A stretch of 17,964 bases of DNA from DASQUK01 sp046723645 (GCA_046723645.1 JBKOUY010000036.1:1-17964), one strand, 5' to 3'; counted from the first letter of the stretch, positions 1-8,300 are shown. A program made the numbers and translations. Notes: generated by a model not told the origin, from the letters alone.

Positions 1-1986
1 CACCCCGTTGACGGCGACGGCCAGGACGTCGCCGGGCTCGACCCCCTCCCCTGCGGCCACCGCGCCCCGGAGCAGCGCCGGCACCGTGCCAGTGCTGCGG
101 TCCACGACGGGGTCGACGTCCACCAACGAGGCGGCCAATTCGCTGCCGGGGTCAATTTCGGTGCCGACGAGGTCGGGTCGGGGCCCGGTCCGAAACCACC
201 GCATGGGGTCGCCGATCCGGCCGAGGAACCGATCGACGCCGTTCGCCAGCACGTCGGCCAGCTGGGTCCGGTGATCGAGGGCCACCTCGCTGCCGAGGGC
301 GACGCCGAAGTCGTTCACGTCGCTCGGGTAGAACGGCTTGTGCCGGTCGCCGCGCGGGTCTGACAGCGGCGACTGCCCGTCGACCTCCCAGGGGATGTCG
401 ACGTCGAGCACCTCGGCAATGGTCGGCACGACGTCGATGTTCAGGACGTTGGCGTCGTCGACGGTGCTCGTGGTGATGCCCGGCCACTTGACCAGCAGCG
501 GCACCCACGCCAGGTCGGCGAGCACGTCGTCGGCGAGGGCGTGGCCCTCGAGCCCACGGATGGGTTGGCCGGGTCGGAACGAGATGCCGTGGTCGGAGGT
601 CACGACGATCAGGGCATCGTCGTACGCGCCTCGCTCGCGCAGGGCGTCGAGGACCTCGCCGAGGAGGGCGTCGACGTAGCCGACCTGGAGCAGGTGGCGC
701 TGGCGGCCGAGGTCCACCGGCCATGGTTCGGTGGTCCACTGGTCACCGCTGCGGCCCAGGTCCGGGTCCGGTCCGGGATAGCGGGCCCCGGACGGCAGGT
801 ACCGGTACGGCACGTGGGGCAGGAGCACGTGGAGGTAGTGCAGGGCCGGGCGATCGTCGATGATCCCGTCGGTGAATGCGCGGAAGCGGGCCGGTTGGTC
901 CCGCTGGAAGTCGGCGAAGCCTTCGTCCGATGGCTCCACGGCCGACGGCCCCGAAGGCTCGGCCGACGGCCCCGAAGGCTCGGGGGACGTCCCCGAAGGC
1001 TCGGGGGACGTCCCCTCCTCCACCATTCCGGCGACGGCGTCGCCGGTGTTCCCCGACGGCGACAGCCGGCCTCGCATGACCCGGCCGGAGTCGCGCAGCA
1101 GCTCGCGCAGGCCGCCCGGCACGCCCCCGGTTGCAACGTCGTCGCACACGTCGTTGGGGCACACCCGGGTGACCGACTCGACCACGTTGAGCTCGTAGTC
1201 GCCGGCGAGCAGCGTGAACAGGGAGTCGGGATGATCTGCGGCGACGGGGCCGGCGTCCGGATCCGGGAGCCGGCCGGTGACGAGTGCCGGCGCGGCGTGC
1301 CACGTCGAGCTCGAGACCGTGGTGGCGTTCCGGAACCAGGTGCTCTCGGCGGCGAGCCCGGCCAGGTTGGGGAACAGCTCGGCGTCGATCGTGCCGTCCT
1401 GGTCGACGACCGACGCCAGCGGGAGCTCGTCGAACACGAGCATGACCACCGGGACCGGATTGCCGACGTCGCCGGCGCCGGCCGACGCGACATCATCCAG
1501 CAGCCGCGATGTCGGGGACGTGAGCAGGAACAGCCCGACGAACACCACCGGCGCAAACGCCGCGAAGGCCAGCCACGTGCGCACGGCCGCAACGCGCCGG
1601 TAGGCGACCACCGCCACGGCTCCGGAGGCGAAGCCGAGAGCGTAGAGCACGAGCCCGTCGGCGAGCGGCCGGGCGGCCTGCACCACAAAGGCGGCGACGA
1701 GCCCACCGAGAAACAGGAGGTGGAGCACCTGGCGAGCCTGGCGGTGCACGAGCCCGAGGACCACCTCCGCCAGCCAGAGCGCGATCGGCCCGGCGAGGGC
1801 CACGACCAGCGCGAAGGCGACGATCGTGGCCCGCTCGGCGCCCCGGAACGCGAACTGCTCCGGAGCCCGGCCGAAGACGTCCAGCAGTGGCTGGGCGATC
1901 GCGAAGCCCCAGGCCGCCAGCAGCTCGGCGAACGCTCGCCCCTCGTGACGGATCGCCGACGCGTCGCCCTGTGCGGTCGCCGTCAC
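1..1986 (-). CDS. membrane-anchored sulfatase-like hydrolase/transferase, 3' end beyond window
   Basis: The reading frame is open from GTG at 1986 to the left edge (662 codons, no stop), so the C-terminus is missing. The first ~160 residues hold about four hydrophobic helices (roughly 54-80, 88-106, 109-131, 139-156). An alkaline-phosphatase-superfamily domain follows: a VVMLVFDELP strand with metal-ligand candidate D186; a TTVSSSTWHAAPALVTG segment whose T228 aligns with the usual nucleophile; an LHVLLPHVPYRYLPSG segment near residue 390; and TSDHG with D465/H466. There is no C-x-P-x-R sulfatase signature, so a phosphatase or phospho-transferase acting outside the membrane is as likely as a true sulfatase. 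The substrate is unknown. A 21-bp tandem repeat encodes a Pro/Ser/Glu linker at residues ~322-349. The start is 58 bp after the thioesterase stop. No clear Shine-Dalgarno is visible, so the exact start is uncertain. Confidence 0.85.
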   Translation of the reverse strand, partial: MTATAQGDASAIRHEGRAFAELLAAWGFAIAQPLLDVFGRAPEQFAFRGAERATIVAFALVVALAGPIALWLAEVVLGLVHRQARQVLHLLFLGGLVAAFVVQAARPLADGLVLYALGFASGAVAVVAYRRVAAVRTWLAFAAFAPVVFVGLFLLTSPTSRLLDDVASAGAGDVGNPVPVVMLVFDELPLASVVDQDGTIDAELFPNLAGLAAESTWFRNATTVSSSTWHAAPALVTGRLPDPDAGPVAADHPDSLFTLLAGDYELNVVESVTRVCPNDVCDDVATGGVPGGLRELLRDSGRVMRGRLSPSGNTGDAVAGMVEEGTSPEPSGTSPEPSGPSAEPSGPSAVEPSDEGFADFQRDQPARFRAFTDGIIDDRPALHYLHVLLPHVPYRYLPSGARYPGPDPDLGRSGDQWTTEPWPVDLGRQRHLLQVGYVDALLGEVLDALRERGAYDDALIVVTSDHGISFRPGQPIRGLEGHALADDVLADLAWVPLLVKWPGITTSTVDDANVLNIDVVPTIAEVLDVDIPWEVDGQSPLSDPRGDRHKPFYPSDVNDFGVALGSEVALDHRTQLADVLANGVDRFLGRIGDPMRWFRTGPRPDLVGTEIDPGSELAASLVDVDPVVDRSTGTVPALLRGAVAAGEGVEPGDVLAVAVNGV
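940..1023. repeat. 21-bp in-frame tandem repeat within the sulfatase-like gene
   Basis: Units at 940-960 and 961-981 are identical (GGCCGACGGCCCCGAAGGCT plus C). The unit at 982-1002 differs in its first half (GGGGGACGTCCCC), and a fourth, degraded copy begins at 1003. On the coding (minus) strand it reads as heptads of the type G-(T/P)-S-(P/A)-E-P-S. Because the unit is a multiple of three, copy-number change keeps the frame. It is probably a flexible extracellular linker or loop between the nucleophile half and the SDHG half of the enzyme. Confidence 0.9.
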
Positions 1987-2044
1987 GCGCGGGAACGATC
2001 GCGCGGATCTGCGGCGCCGGGAGGCCACGCGGCCCGGATGACCC

Positions 2045-2425
2045 CTACGACGTGCACTTCTCCAGGAAGCGGTCGACGTCGACCACCACCCGGGTGACCT
2101 TGCCGGCGGCCACCAGGCCCCGCTCGTCGCTGGCGGAGACGGTGAACGTGAGGCGCCGTCCCTCCACCTTCTCGAGCGTGGCCTCCGCCTGCACCTTGTT
2201 GCCGACAGCGGTCGGCACCAGGTGGTCGAGCTGCACGCGCATGCCGACCGTCGTGTGTCCCTCCGGCACCCGACCGTCGACCGCCTGGAGCGACGCCTCC
2301 TCGCACAGCGCGATCAGGCGGGGCGTGGCCAGCACCGCCACCTGGCCCGACCGGAACGCCAGCGCGGTGTCGTCCTCGCCGACGTCGAGGGTGACGGCCG
2401 CAGACAGGCCGGGTTCCAGGGGCAC
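2045..2425 (-). CDS. FlK-like hotdog-fold acyl-CoA thioesterase
   Basis: A 126-residue protein read from GTG 2425 begins with PLEPGLSAAVTLDV, the usual opening of the fluoroacetyl-CoA thioesterase (FlK) family of hotdog enzymes. The family's catalytic Thr-Glu-His triad appears as T34 (VLATP), E42 (LCEEAS) and H68 (LDHLVPT). The spacing of 8 and 26 residues equals that of FlK (T42, E50, H76). It should hydrolyse a small acyl-CoA; fluoroacetyl specificity cannot be claimed. A GTG at 2446 is also in frame. I prefer 2425 because TACTGT lies exactly six bases before it, fitting a leaderless transcript, and because the protein then starts at the family's normal position. It lies directly upstream of the sulfatase-like gene on the same strand and diverges from tldD. 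Confidence 0.85.
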   Translation of the reverse strand: MPLEPGLSAAVTLDVGEDDTALAFRSGQVAVLATPRLIALCEEASLQAVDGRVPEGHTTVGMRVQLDHLVPTAVGNKVQAEATLEKVEGRRLTFTVSASDERGLVAAGKVTRVVVDVDRFLEKCTS

Positions 2426-2431
2426 CCGGGT

Positions 2432-2437
2432 ACAGTA
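2432..2437 (-). promoter_or_regulatory. -10 box of the thioesterase gene (TACTGT), leaderless
   Basis: TACTGT fits the actinobacterial TANNNT -10 pattern and ends six bases before GTG 2425, so transcription would begin at or next to the start codon. It lies inside the palindrome GTACAGTAC (2430-2438). The plus strand therefore also reads TACAGT (2431-2436), which could serve the divergent tldD operon with a leader of about 105 nt. Confidence 0.5.
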
Positions 2438-2548
2438 CGCATCCACGTCGCCGGCGGGCGAAACCGCCCTGGCCCAGGTCAGCCGGCGTCGATCAAATGC
2501 GGATCGCCCCTGGACCCGCCCTCCGTCCACGCGAATCGAGGTCGCCCC

Positions 2549-3940
2549 GTGCTCGACGAATCGGCCATCCAGCGCACGCTCGCCACCGCCCTCCGCACCG
2601 GCGGCGACTTCGCAGAGGTGTTCGTGGAGGACAAGCGGTCGTCGGCGGCGATGCTCGACGACGGCCGGGTGGAGGAGCTGTCGTCGGGTCGCGACCGGGG
2701 CGCGGGCATCCGGGTCGTGGTGGGGGACACCACCGGCTTCGCCCACACCGCCGACCTCACCGACGACGGCCTGCGCATTGCGGCCGAGGCCGCGGCCGCC
2801 GCCGCCCGGTCCGGGCGCGGGGGCGCGCGCGAGGTGGCGCTCACGCGCCAGGCCGCACCCCGTCCCAACGAGGTCGCCGTGCTCCCCGAGACGGTTGCTA
2901 AGGGCACCAAGGTCGAGCTGCTCCGCCGGGCCGACGAGGCCGCCCGCGCCGAGGGCGGCTCGATCCGCCAGGTGCGGGCGCGCTACGGCGATTCACGCCG
3001 CCGGATCCTGGTGGCCAACAGCGACGGGCTGCTGGGCGAGGACGACCAGGTCCGCACCCTGTTCGTGGTGTCGACCGTGGCCTTCGGCGACACCGGCATG
3101 CAGACGGGCTACGAGTCGCTCGGGCGCACGGTCGGCTTCGAGCTGTTCGACCGCTACCAGGTCGAGGACATCGCCCGCACGGCCGCTCGCCGCGCCATTA
3201 CCAAGCTGGCCGCCCGACCGGCACCCTCGGGCACGCTGCCGGTGGTGATCGGGCCCGGCGGGGGCGGGGTGCTGTTCCACGAGGCATGCGGCCACGGGCT
3301 GGAGAAGGACCTGGTCGACAAGGGCGCCTCGGTGTTCAAGGGCCGCCTGGGCCAGCAGGTGGCCTCGCCGCTGGTCACGCTCGTCGACGACGGGACCATG
3401 GCCGAGGAGTGGGGCTGCTACGCCATCGACGACGAGGGCACACCTGCGCAGCGCAACGTCCTCATCCAGGACGGCGTTCTCACCGACTACATGTGGGACC
3501 AACTGCGGTCACGCAAGGAGGGGCGCACGCGCTCCGGCAACGGCCGCCGCCAGAGCTACCAGCACCTGCCCATGGTGCGGATGACCAACACCTACCTCAT
3601 GGGGGGCGAGGGCGACCCCCAGGGCATCGTGTCGTCGACCGACCACGGCGTCTACGTGTCGTCGCTCGGTGGGGGACAGGTCAACACGGCCACCGGCGAC
3701 TTCGTCTTCGGCATGACCGAGGCGTACCTCATCGAGGACGGCGAGATCACCGAGCCGATCAGGGAGGGCAACCTCATCGGCAACGGCCCCAAGGTGCTGG
3801 TCGACATCGACGCCGTCGGCAACGACTTCGCCATGGGTCATCCCGGCACCTGCGGCAAGGACGGCCAGGGGGTCCCCGTGGGCGACGGCGTCCCGACCCT
3901 CCGGGTCAAGGCCCTGACGGTCGGCGGAACCGCAGCGTGA
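2549..3940 (+). CDS. tldD: TldD, metalloprotease subunit of the TldD/TldE complex
   Basis: 463 residues, normal for TldD. The zinc motif HEACGH (HExxxH) is at residues 244-249, followed by GLEKDLVDKGASVFKGRLG and the C-terminal LGGGQVNTATGDFVFGM region. Known TldD forms a heterodimer with TldE/PmbA that digests unfolded or modified peptides (CcdA antitoxin and microcin B17 leader in E. coli). TldD supplies the zinc site. The GTG at 2549 is chosen because CGAGG lies seven bases upstream and the protein then begins LDESAIQRTLATALRTGGDFAEVFVED, the family's usual N-terminus; the open frame extends further upstream but without family similarity. The first tldE follows after 70 bp. Confidence 0.95.
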   Translation: MLDESAIQRTLATALRTGGDFAEVFVEDKRSSAAMLDDGRVEELSSGRDRGAGIRVVVGDTTGFAHTADLTDDGLRIAAEAAAAAARSGRGGAREVALTRQAAPRPNEVAVLPETVAKGTKVELLRRADEAARAEGGSIRQVRARYGDSRRRILVANSDGLLGEDDQVRTLFVVSTVAFGDTGMQTGYESLGRTVGFELFDRYQVEDIARTAARRAITKLAARPAPSGTLPVVIGPGGGGVLFHEACGHGLEKDLVDKGASVFKGRLGQQVASPLVTLVDDGTMAEEWGCYAIDDEGTPAQRNVLIQDGVLTDYMWDQLRSRKEGRTRSGNGRRQSYQHLPMVRMTNTYLMGGEGDPQGIVSSTDHGVYVSSLGGGQVNTATGDFVFGMTEAYLIEDGEITEPIREGNLIGNGPKVLVDIDAVGNDFAMGHPGTCGKDGQGVPVGDGVPTLRVKALTVGGTAA

Positions 3941-4010
3941 CCCCCGAGGCGTTCCCCGCGGGGTCGCGCTGGGGCGACCATTCCGGCGAACAGAACGGTG
4001 GGGTGGGGGC

Positions 4011-5351
4011 GTGACCGACCTCCTCGACGTCGCCGACGCCGTCGTCGCGCAGACCCGTGGCGGCGAGCAGCTCGAGGCCTACGTGGGCCGGTCCACCGAC
4101 ACCCAGGTGCGCGTGTACCGCGGCGAGGTCGAGCAGCTCGCGGTGGCCGACTCACTCGGGGTCGGGGTGCGCATCGTCGACGAGGGACGCCAGGGTTTCG
4201 CCTACTGCGGCACGTTCGATCCCGAGGCGCTCGCGGAGGCCGTGAACGAGGCACGCGACAACGCCGCATTCGGCGAGCCCGACGACGCCGCGGGCCTGGC
4301 CGAGCCCGACGGCGTCGAGCCGGCCGACCTCGACCTGTGGCGACCGGGGCTGGCGGCCGTGCCCACCGACCGCAAGGTCGCACTCGCCGTCGAGCTGGAG
4401 CGGGCGCTGCTGGCCGCCGACCCCCGCATCGTCGGCGTCGAGTCCTGCGACTACGGCGACTCCCTGGGCGAGACGGCGGTCGTCACCACCACCGGTATCC
4501 GCCGCAGCTCGCGGGCCACCGGGTGCGAGCTGGTGGCGTTCTCCCTGGCGGGCGACGACGAGACGCAGACGGGCTTCGGGTTCTCGCTGGGTCGCGCGTT
4601 CGAGGACCTCGACGTCGAGGCCGCCGCGCGCGATGCGGCCGATCGGGCGCTCCGCATGCTGGGTGCCACCAAGCCGCCCTCGGGGCGGTTCGCCGTCGTG
4701 CTCGATCCGTGGGTGACCGCCCAGCTCGTCGGCATCATCGCCGGAACGCTCGGGGCGGAGGAGGTCATCAAGGCCCGCTCGCTGTTCGCCGGTCGCGAGG
4801 GTGAGCAGGTGGCGGCGCCGTTCGTCACGCTGACCGAGGATCCCACCGACGCCCGGTCGTGGGGCGCCTCGCCCGTCGACGCCGAGGGGCTGGCCACCCG
4901 CCCGGTTCGGCTCATCGAGGGGGGCGTGCTGCAAGGCTTCGTCCACTCCATGTGGACCGCCCGCCGCCTGGGGACGCGCTCGACGGGGTCGGCCGTGCGT
5001 GCCGGGTTCAAGTCGACGCCGACCGCCGGCTGCAGGGCGGTGACGCTCACACCCGGCGAGCGCGACGCCCCTGCCCTGCTCGCCGATGTCGGCGACGGCG
5101 TCTTGGTGCAGGAGGTCTCGGGCCTCCACTCGGGCGTCAACCCGATCTCCGGCGACTTCTCGTCCGGAGCGCAGGGCCTGCGCATCAGGGACGGCGCGCT
5201 GGCCGAGCCGCTGCGTGAGTTCACGATCGCATCCACGATCCAGCGCCTGCTCCACGACATGGTGGCGGTTGGCTCGGACCTCACGTGGCTGCCGATGAGC
5301 GCCGCCGGCATGACACTGGTCGTCGGCGATGTCGCCGTCTCGGGTGCCTGA
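4011..5351 (+). CDS. TldE/PmbA-family protein, first copy
   Basis: 446 residues. It belongs to the peptidase U62 family but lacks the HExxxH motif that its neighbour TldD carries, so it is the non-catalytic partner type. Visible landmarks are GEQLEAYVGRST near the N-terminus, GVGVRIVDEGRQGFAYCG, LAEPDGVEPADLDLW, and the PmbA hallmark GLHSGVNPISGDFSSG near the C-terminus. The GTG start is preceded by a purine-rich GGTGGGGTGGGGG run that can act as a weak ribosome-binding site. It lies 70 bp behind tldD and 17 bp ahead of a second copy, almost certainly in one operon. It probably pairs with TldD to open or gate the proteolytic chamber. Confidence 0.92.
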   Translation: MTDLLDVADAVVAQTRGGEQLEAYVGRSTDTQVRVYRGEVEQLAVADSLGVGVRIVDEGRQGFAYCGTFDPEALAEAVNEARDNAAFGEPDDAAGLAEPDGVEPADLDLWRPGLAAVPTDRKVALAVELERALLAADPRIVGVESCDYGDSLGETAVVTTTGIRRSSRATGCELVAFSLAGDDETQTGFGFSLGRAFEDLDVEAAARDAADRALRMLGATKPPSGRFAVVLDPWVTAQLVGIIAGTLGAEEVIKARSLFAGREGEQVAAPFVTLTEDPTDARSWGASPVDAEGLATRPVRLIEGGVLQGFVHSMWTARRLGTRSTGSAVRAGFKSTPTAGCRAVTLTPGERDAPALLADVGDGVLVQEVSGLHSGVNPISGDFSSGAQGLRIRDGALAEPLREFTIASTIQRLLHDMVAVGSDLTWLPMSAAGMTLVVGDVAVSGA

Positions 5352-5368
5352 CGCGCGACGCGGACCAC

Positions 5369-6718
5369 ATGGACATGAGCCCGCTGCTCGACCTCGCCGC
5401 CAAGGTCGCCGGCGCCGCCAGCGCAGGGGAGCAGCTCGAGGCGTTCGTGGGGCGGTCGACCTCGACGTCGGTGAGGGTCCACGGCGGTGCCGTCGAATCC
5501 CTGACCCAGGCGACCTCCGCGGGCATCGGTGTCCGCATGGTCGTCGACGGGCGCCAGGGATTCGCCTGGGCCGGATCGCTCGACGACGAGGTGATCGCCG
5601 AGGTCCTGGCCGAGGCCCGCGACAACGTCCGCTACGCCCAGCCCGAGCCCTGGGTGGGGCTCGCCGAGCCTGATGGCGTCGAGCCCCCGCCCATCGACCT
5701 GTGGCGCGAGGGCCTGGCGGCGCAGCCGACCGAGCGCAAGGTCGACCTGGCACTGGAGCTCGAGCGAGCGGTCCGGGGTCGCGACCCGCGCATCAGCGGC
5801 GTGCGCACCGCCCAGTGGGCCGACGGGGCCGGCGAGGGTGCGGTGGCGACGTCGACCGGCATCGCCGTGGCGGGACGGTCCACGTTCTGTCACCTCTCGG
5901 TGCTGGCGCTCGCACGTGGCGCCGACGACGAGACCAAGTCCGGCTACGGCGTGTCCGTCGGCCGCGAGCCCAACGACCTGGATCTCGACGAGGCGGCGGA
6001 TGACGCGGTCGACCGTGCCACCCGGCTGCTCGGCGCCGTCCAGCCGGCAAGCGGCACCGTCACGCTCGTGCTGGAGCCGCGGATGGCGGCGACGCTCCTC
6101 GGCGTGGTCGCCGGCACCCTCAACGGTGAGGCCGTGCTCAAGCAGCGCTCGCCGTTTGCCGACCGCCTCGGCCAACCGATCGCGTCGCCGGTGATCACGC
6201 TTGTCGACGACCCGACCGACCCCATGTCCCTGGGCGCCGACTCCCACGACGGCGAGGGCCTAGCGACGCGGCGGGTGCCGCTGATCGTCGACGGGGTGCT
6301 CCAGGGGTTCCTCCACAACACCATGACCGGCCGGCGGGCGGGCGTTCCGTCCACGGCGTCGGCCGTGCGGGGCTACCGGTCCACGCCCGGCGTCGGAGCG
6401 CAGGCGCTGGCGCTCGCCACCGGCGCCGGGGGCCTCGACGACCTCGTCCGCGCCGTAGACCACGGCCTCCTGGTGCAGTCCATGAGCGGGCTGCACTCGG
6501 GCGTGAACCCGGTGTCGGGCGACTTCTCCGTCGGGGTCGAGGGCCTCATGGTGCGCGGCGGGCAGCGGGCGGAGCCGGTCCGGGAGGCCACGATCGCCTC
6601 GACGCTCCAGCGGCTGCTCCTCGACGTGACCGCCGTCGGCGGCGAACGGGAGTGGACGCCGGGCGGCACCGGCGCCGCCGCACTCGTCATCCCGGGCGTC
6701 ACGCTCAGCGGCCGCTGA
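5369..6718 (+). CDS. TldE/PmbA-family protein, second (paralogous) copy
   Basis: 449 residues from ATG 5369 (a second ATG at 5375 is possible; no strong Shine-Dalgarno at either). It is co-linear with the preceding gene from GEQLEAFVGRST through GRQGFAWAGS, LAEPDGVEPPPIDLW, DPRISGV and GLHSGVNPVSGDFSVG to the end, so the two are a tandem duplication. They have clearly diverged, especially around the ATSTGIAVAGRSTFCHLSV region and the last 30 residues. It also lacks HExxxH. One TldD with two TldE partners suggests alternative heterodimers or a three-component complex. The stop is followed by a 106-bp gap before uppP. Confidence 0.92.
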   Translation: MDMSPLLDLAAKVAGAASAGEQLEAFVGRSTSTSVRVHGGAVESLTQATSAGIGVRMVVDGRQGFAWAGSLDDEVIAEVLAEARDNVRYAQPEPWVGLAEPDGVEPPPIDLWREGLAAQPTERKVDLALELERAVRGRDPRISGVRTAQWADGAGEGAVATSTGIAVAGRSTFCHLSVLALARGADDETKSGYGVSVGREPNDLDLDEAADDAVDRATRLLGAVQPASGTVTLVLEPRMAATLLGVVAGTLNGEAVLKQRSPFADRLGQPIASPVITLVDDPTDPMSLGADSHDGEGLATRRVPLIVDGVLQGFLHNTMTGRRAGVPSTASAVRGYRSTPGVGAQALALATGAGGLDDLVRAVDHGLLVQSMSGLHSGVNPVSGDFSVGVEGLMVRGGQRAEPVREATIASTLQRLLLDVTAVGGEREWTPGGTGAAALVIPGVTLSGR

Positions 6719-6742
6719 GGCGCCGTCCGGGTAGCCGGGTTG

Positions 6743-6757
6743 CGGGGAGGGTCCCCG
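6743..6757 (+). terminator. small GC-rich hairpin after the tldD-tldE-tldE operon
   Basis: CGGGGA-GGG-TCCCCG forms a perfect 6-bp stem with a 3-base loop, 25 bp after the second tldE stop. No U-tract follows, so termination is only a possibility. The rest of the gap to uppP shows nothing recognisable. Confidence 0.25.
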
Positions 6758-6824
6758 GTCGGTGAGCATCGTGCGCTTCCGACGATTCGTTCAACCTGGG
6801 TGCGGGCCCTGATCACCGAGCAAC

Positions 6825-7643
6825 GTGTCGATCCTCCACGCCATCGTCCTTGGCATCACCCAGGGACTCACCGAGTACCTGCCGATCTCGTCGTCGGGCC
6901 ATCTCATCGTGGTCCCGTGGGCGTTCGGTTGGGACGACTTCGCCGGCAACGAGTCGCTGCAGAAGACGTTCGACGTGGCACTCCACCTGGGCACGCTCGT
7001 CGGGGCCGTCGCGTACTTCCGCCACGACATCGTGCGCCTGTCCCGGGCCGCCGTGACAACCCCGCGCTCGAAGGACGGACGGCTCGCCTGGCTGATCGCG
7101 GTGTCGGCAGTGCCGGCGGCGATCACCGGCGCGCTCCTGGCCGACACCATCGAGGAGAACACCGACCAGATCTGGCTCATCGCCGTGATGATGATCCTCG
7201 GGGCGCTGGCGCTGGCGTGGGCCGACGGCGTGCGAGGCAAGCGCACGATCGACGAGGTGGGGCTGCGCGATGCGCTGGTGATGGGCGCCGCCCAGTCGTT
7301 GGCCCTGCAGCCAGGGCTGTCGCGTTCGGGCGTCACCATCACCGTCGGCCGGTTCTCGGGCCTCAGCCGCGACGGCGCCGCCCGGTTCGCCTTCCTCATG
7401 AGCCTGCCGATCACGTCCGGGGCCCTCGTCTTCAAGTGGTACGACGTGTCGAACCAGGGCGGCATCCCCGCCGACTTCCGGGCGCCGTTCGTCTGGGGGA
7501 TCGTGGCCTCCGCCATCACCGGCTACATCGCGGTCTGGGGCACGCTGAAGCTGATCCGCACGCACTCGTTCCTGCCGTTCGTCGTCTACCGCATCGTCGT
7601 CGGCGTCCTGATCCTGCTGGCCCTCGCCACGACGCTCCGCTGA
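6825..7643 (+). CDS. uppP: undecaprenyl-diphosphate phosphatase (UppP/BacA)
   Basis: 272 residues, usual for UppP. This integral membrane enzyme dephosphorylates undecaprenyl diphosphate to regenerate the lipid carrier for peptidoglycan and other wall polymers; overproduction gives bacitracin resistance in known cases. The first signature GITQGLTEYLPISSSGH includes E17 and H26, with Gln at 13 where E. coli has Glu. The second signature LQPGLSRSGVTITVGRFSG contains R167, matching the catalytic arginine (R174 in E. coli). Hydrophobic helices cover most of the rest. The GTG at 6825 gives the standard N-terminus SILHAIVLG. Its stop directly abuts the stop of the convergent SAF-domain gene with no spacer. 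Confidence 0.95.
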   Translation: MSILHAIVLGITQGLTEYLPISSSGHLIVVPWAFGWDDFAGNESLQKTFDVALHLGTLVGAVAYFRHDIVRLSRAAVTTPRSKDGRLAWLIAVSAVPAAITGALLADTIEENTDQIWLIAVMMILGALALAWADGVRGKRTIDEVGLRDALVMGAAQSLALQPGLSRSGVTITVGRFSGLSRDGAARFAFLMSLPITSGALVFKWYDVSNQGGIPADFRAPFVWGIVASAITGYIAVWGTLKLIRTHSFLPFVVYRIVVGVLILLALATTLR

Positions 7644-8300
7644 TCACGCGCCGCCGAGCGCGAGGACCACGGACCCGTTCGTGAGCACCCATGCCACCCG
7701 GGGCGCGTCGGCCTCGGGCACGGCGACGGCGATCGACTGCTCGCCGACGTCGACCACCGGGGCCGCCTCGATCAGCGGGAAGGACGGCGGGTCCGCCGAC
7801 TGAGGGGGCCGCCCGTCCGCGGGCACGGGCACGACCGCCAGCACGTCGACGAGGTCGCCGATCGCGAGCGGCGGGGCCGCCAGCGGGCCGATCGGAATGG
7901 CAACCGCGCGATGCCCGGCCGGGACCAGCGCCGCCACGCCGGTCAGGCCCTCCGGGGCGAGGCGCTCGGCGACGAGTGGCTCGCCGGCCGCCACCGGCTG
8001 CCGCACCACCGAGCCGGACGGGGACTCGGCAAGGGCGGCCGTCGCCACCGCCGCCTCGGGCAGGCGGCGGACCTCGACCACGGAGGCGTCCACGACGTCG
8101 CCCGGGGCCAGGTCGCGCGTGGCGACAGCGACGGGGCGCGCGCGACCCCAGCGCTGGCGGGCCGCGTCGGCGGAGGAGACCAGCGAGACGACGACCAGTC
8201 CCGTGGCGACGGCGAGGCCGAGCACCGCCGCCCGGCGGACGGCGGTCCGGGCGAGGGCTCGGCGGACGTGGACGCCGAGCAGGACGGGGTGAGCGGACAC
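7644..8300 (-). CDS. CpaB-like SAF-domain protein
   Basis: 218 residues. A basic N-terminus (VRRALARTAVRRA) is followed by one membrane segment (AAVLGLAVATGLVVVSLV, about residues 24-42). Next comes a SAF domain beginning RPVAVATRDLAPGDVVDASVVEVRRLP and a C-terminal region with IPIGPLAAPPLAIGDLVDVLAV. This arrangement matches CpaB/RcpC, the periplasmic component of Flp/Tad pilus systems. No other Tad gene is visible here, and stand-alone SAF proteins of unknown role are frequent in actinobacteria, so a pilus function is not established. GTG 8300 is preceded by GGAGGA with five-base spacing, fixing the start. The Ala/Val-rich C-terminus ends at the uppP stop. Confidence 0.75.
   Translation of the reverse strand: MSAHPVLLGVHVRRALARTAVRRAAVLGLAVATGLVVVSLVSSADAARQRWGRARPVAVATRDLAPGDVVDASVVEVRRLPEAAVATAALAESPSGSVVRQPVAAGEPLVAERLAPEGLTGVAALVPAGHRAVAIPIGPLAAPPLAIGDLVDVLAVVPVPADGRPPQSADPPSFPLIEAAPVVDVGEQSIAVAVPEADAPRVAWVLTNGSVVLALGGA

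Noticed and set aside
541..2097. Long open frame on the plus strand (518 codons) opposite the sulfatase-like gene
   Set aside because: Low-complexity Arg/Gly/Glu-rich translation with no family resemblance; the minus strand gives a coherent sulfatase-like protein with catalytic motifs. High-GC antisense artefact.
3955..3964. Palindrome CCCCGCGGGG between tldD and the first tldE
   Set aside because: A 10-bp GC palindrome is expected by chance at this base composition, and there is no loop or U-run to support a terminator.
4451..6247. 598-codon open frame on the minus strand across both tldE genes
   Set aside because: Antisense to two well-recognised genes; the translation has no domain-like pattern.
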